DNA of 16,600 nt from B8-G4 sp033720735 (GTDB taxonomy: Bacteria > Bacteroidota > Bacteroidia > Chitinophagales > Saprospiraceae). The notes below the pieces were generated by a model. It was given only the letters and a program-made list of their open reading frames with translations. It searched no databases and was not told where the DNA came from. Position numbers and translations under genes: made by a program. Of this stretch, positions 15,547-16,600 are shown in pieces (position 1 is the first letter of the stretch; each line of letters begins with the position of its first letter). The stretch lies in the NCBI GenBank assembly GCA_033720735.1, contig JAWWBX010000072.1, positions 1-16,600 of the forward strand, given 5' to 3'.

Positions 15547-15813
15547 TCAGGCGATCAGCCGGTAGTTCTGAACCGGCAGCGAGGCGTCGCTGGACAGGAC
15601 CGGTGAAAGAGTGAAGTGCAGCCCGCTGGCACAATCCTCTACGCGCACCCAGCCGTCGCTTTGGGTGGTAATGACGTGGTACCAGCCGTCAATTTCTGAC
15701 AAGACACCAATCCATGAATTGGCGGGAAGGACATCGATCACTTCGCCGATCGGGTCGGCATAGACTGGCGTGCCGTTCTGCTTGGCGTATCGATGAAACT
15801 TCACTGTCTTCAT
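15547..15813 (-). CDS. Small SH3-like (SH3b) domain protein
   Basis: The protein has 88 residues from ATG 15813; a GTG two codons upstream is possible. Residues about 12-58 follow the bacterial SH3 pattern: NGTPVYADPIGEVIDVLPAN (start and first turn), WIGVLSEIDGWYHV (conserved Gly-Trp-Tyr) and SDGWVRVEDC (Gly-Trp-Val). There is no signal peptide or second domain, which is unusual because SH3b domains normally target a fused enzyme to the cell wall. It converges with the decayed glycine-rich remnant and shares a 136-bp divergent gap with dinB. A perfect 7-bp inverted repeat 25 bp upstream may be its operator. The domain call is fair; partner and role are unknown. Confidence 0.68.
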   Translation of the reverse strand: MKTVKFHRYAKQNGTPVYADPIGEVIDVLPANSWIGVLSEIDGWYHVITTQSDGWVRVEDCASGLHFTLSPVLSSDASLPVQNYRLIA

Positions 15814-15837
15814 TTTCACAGGCTTTCAGGATATAGT

Positions 15838-15861
15838 GTTACAATGTACCACCTTTGTAAC
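15838..15861. promoter_or_regulatory. Inverted repeat GTTACAA-N10-TTGTAAC between the SH3 gene and dinB
   Basis: Perfect 7-bp arms at 15838-15844 and 15855-15861 are separated by 10 bp, with arm centres 17 bp apart. This suits a dimeric helix-turn-helix regulator contacting two major grooves on one helix face. It is 24 bp upstream of the SH3-like start and about 90 bp from the dinB start. Which gene it controls, and the regulator, are unknown. Confidence 0.4.
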
Positions 15862-15884
15862 CATATATACGTTGCAAATCACGT

Positions 15885-15920
15885 TTTGGTCCCTGACGTC
15901 GCGTTAATTTTCGGTTAATT
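15885..15920 (+). promoter_or_regulatory. AT-rich promoter-like stretch before dinB with tandem GTTAATT
   Basis: TTTG at 15885-15888 and TAATTTTC at 15905-15912 resemble Bacteroidota -33 and -7 boxes, with a short 16-nt spacer and one mismatch in the -7 box. GTTAATT occurs at 15903-15909 and again at 15914-15920, exactly 11 bp apart, about one helical turn. This could be a dinB promoter with an overlapping operator, possibly for a damage-response repressor; that is inference only. No ribosome binding site is seen before the dinB start. Confidence 0.25.
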
Positions 15921-15949
15921 AGCCCAACAGCCGTCAAACACCGACGAAT

Positions 15950-16600
15950 CTGAGACGGATCATCCATATCGACATGGATGCGTTCTACGCCTCCGTGGAA
16001 CAACGAGACCAGCCGGCGTTGCGCGGCCGTCCGGTGGCCGTTGGCGGCACCGGTCCGCGGAGTGTGGTGGCGGCAGCAAGCTACGAGGCACGTGCATTTG
16101 GGGTCCGGTCGGCCATGCCGGCACGACGCGCCCTGGACCTCTGCCGGGATCTGGTGCTCGTTCCCCCGCGGTTTGACGTCTACCAGGCAGTTTCTCAACA
16201 GATCCGTGACATTTTCCAAAAGTTCACCGAATTGGTGGAGCCGCTGTCGCTGGATGAAGCGTATCTGGATATTTCTGATCGCGCGACTGATTGGCCGGGA
16301 GCCATTGCCACGGCACGCGAGATCAAGACCATGATCCGCGATGCAACCCAACTCACCGCATCCGCTGGCGTGAGTATGAACAAATTCCTTGCGAAGCTGG
16401 CATCAGATCAGGACAAGCCAGATGGATTGACGTTTATCCCTCCTGAAGAGGCCCCGGCTTTTTTGGAAGCGCTGCCGGTCGAGGCGTTTTTCGGAATCGG
16501 CAAGGCCACAGCCGAAAAGATGCGCTTACAAGGACTGGCAACCGGCGCCGACCTTAAACGTCTTTCAGAATATGAGATGATCAGGCGGTTTGGCAAGCAA
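15950..16600 (+). CDS. dinB: DNA polymerase IV, Y-family translesion polymerase (partial)
   Basis: The window holds 217 codons and is cut at its end; the full protein is usually 350-400 residues. It copies across damaged bases with low fidelity. Seen: RIIHIDMDAFYASVEQRD (3-20) with metal Asp8 and the Tyr13 steric-gate position, a nucleotide-contact region VVAAASYEARAFGVRSAMP (39-57), PLSLDEAYLDIS (98-109) with catalytic Asp102 and Glu103, ASAGVSMNKFLAKLASD, and the thumb/helix-hairpin-helix start FFGIGKATAEKM. The frame has no ATG where the family begins: after an in-frame TAG at 15920-15922 the only plausible initiator is CTG 15950, exactly where E. coli DinB has its first Met before RKIIHVDMD. 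The next ATG (15974) would remove Asp8. Either a CTG start is used, or the start codon is mutated or misread. Confidence 0.9.
   Translation, partial: MRRIIHIDMDAFYASVEQRDQPALRGRPVAVGGTGPRSVVAAASYEARAFGVRSAMPARRALDLCRDLVLVPPRFDVYQAVSQQIRDIFQKFTELVEPLSLDEAYLDISDRATDWPGAIATAREIKTMIRDATQLTASAGVSMNKFLAKLASDQDKPDGLTFIPPEEAPAFLEALPVEAFFGIGKATAEKMRLQGLATGADLKRLSEYEMIRRFGKQ

Overview
The window is about 16.6 kb of a moderately GC-rich chromosome that reads as Bacteroidota, possibly Saprospiria-like, although the exact lineage is a guess. The evidence is a TonB-dependent receptor with STN and carboxypeptidase-like domains next to a DUF4249 lipoprotein, a Crp-type regulator and a DusB of Bacteroidota character, a secreted BNR/sortilin-like protein, a surface protein opening with the GIGTTNP-type motif, and -7 boxes matching TAnnTTTG upstream of two genes. 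No RNA gene, CRISPR array, insertion sequence or prophage was seen.

Layout. From 7795 down to base 1 all genes lie on the minus strand, in transcription order dusB, cca, TonB receptor, DUF4249 lipoprotein, Crp/Fnr-type regulator, and a class III nucleotide cyclase that continues into a TM2 membrane domain and is cut by the window start. dusB and cca are separated by one base and both act on tRNA. The receptor and lipoprotein are 37 bp apart and probably form one outer-membrane uptake unit. The regulator and cyclase sit next to each other, so a cyclic-nucleotide circuit is conceivable, but key specificity residues are replaced in both proteins.

From 7922 a plus-strand nhaD-type Na+/H+ antiporter diverges from dusB and converges within 7 bp on a minus-strand pair: a 174-residue unknown protein followed by a gamma-glutamyltransferase-like Ntn hydrolase without a signal peptide. 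The unknown gene is divergent from a plus-strand gene for a 1044-residue secreted BNR-repeat protein.

From 14568 to 15820 lies the most unusual part: a secreted protein with a GIGTTNP-type head and an Hcp-like (type VI tube fold) body, an in-frame but broken glycine-rich surface-protein remnant, and a small minus-strand SH3-like protein. The window closes with the first 217 codons of DNA polymerase IV (dinB), which has no ATG where the family begins and appears to start at CTG.

No complete new multi-gene system could be demonstrated. The best leads are the Crp/cyclase-TM2 neighbourhood, the secreted Hcp-like protein with its decayed partner, and the dinB start.
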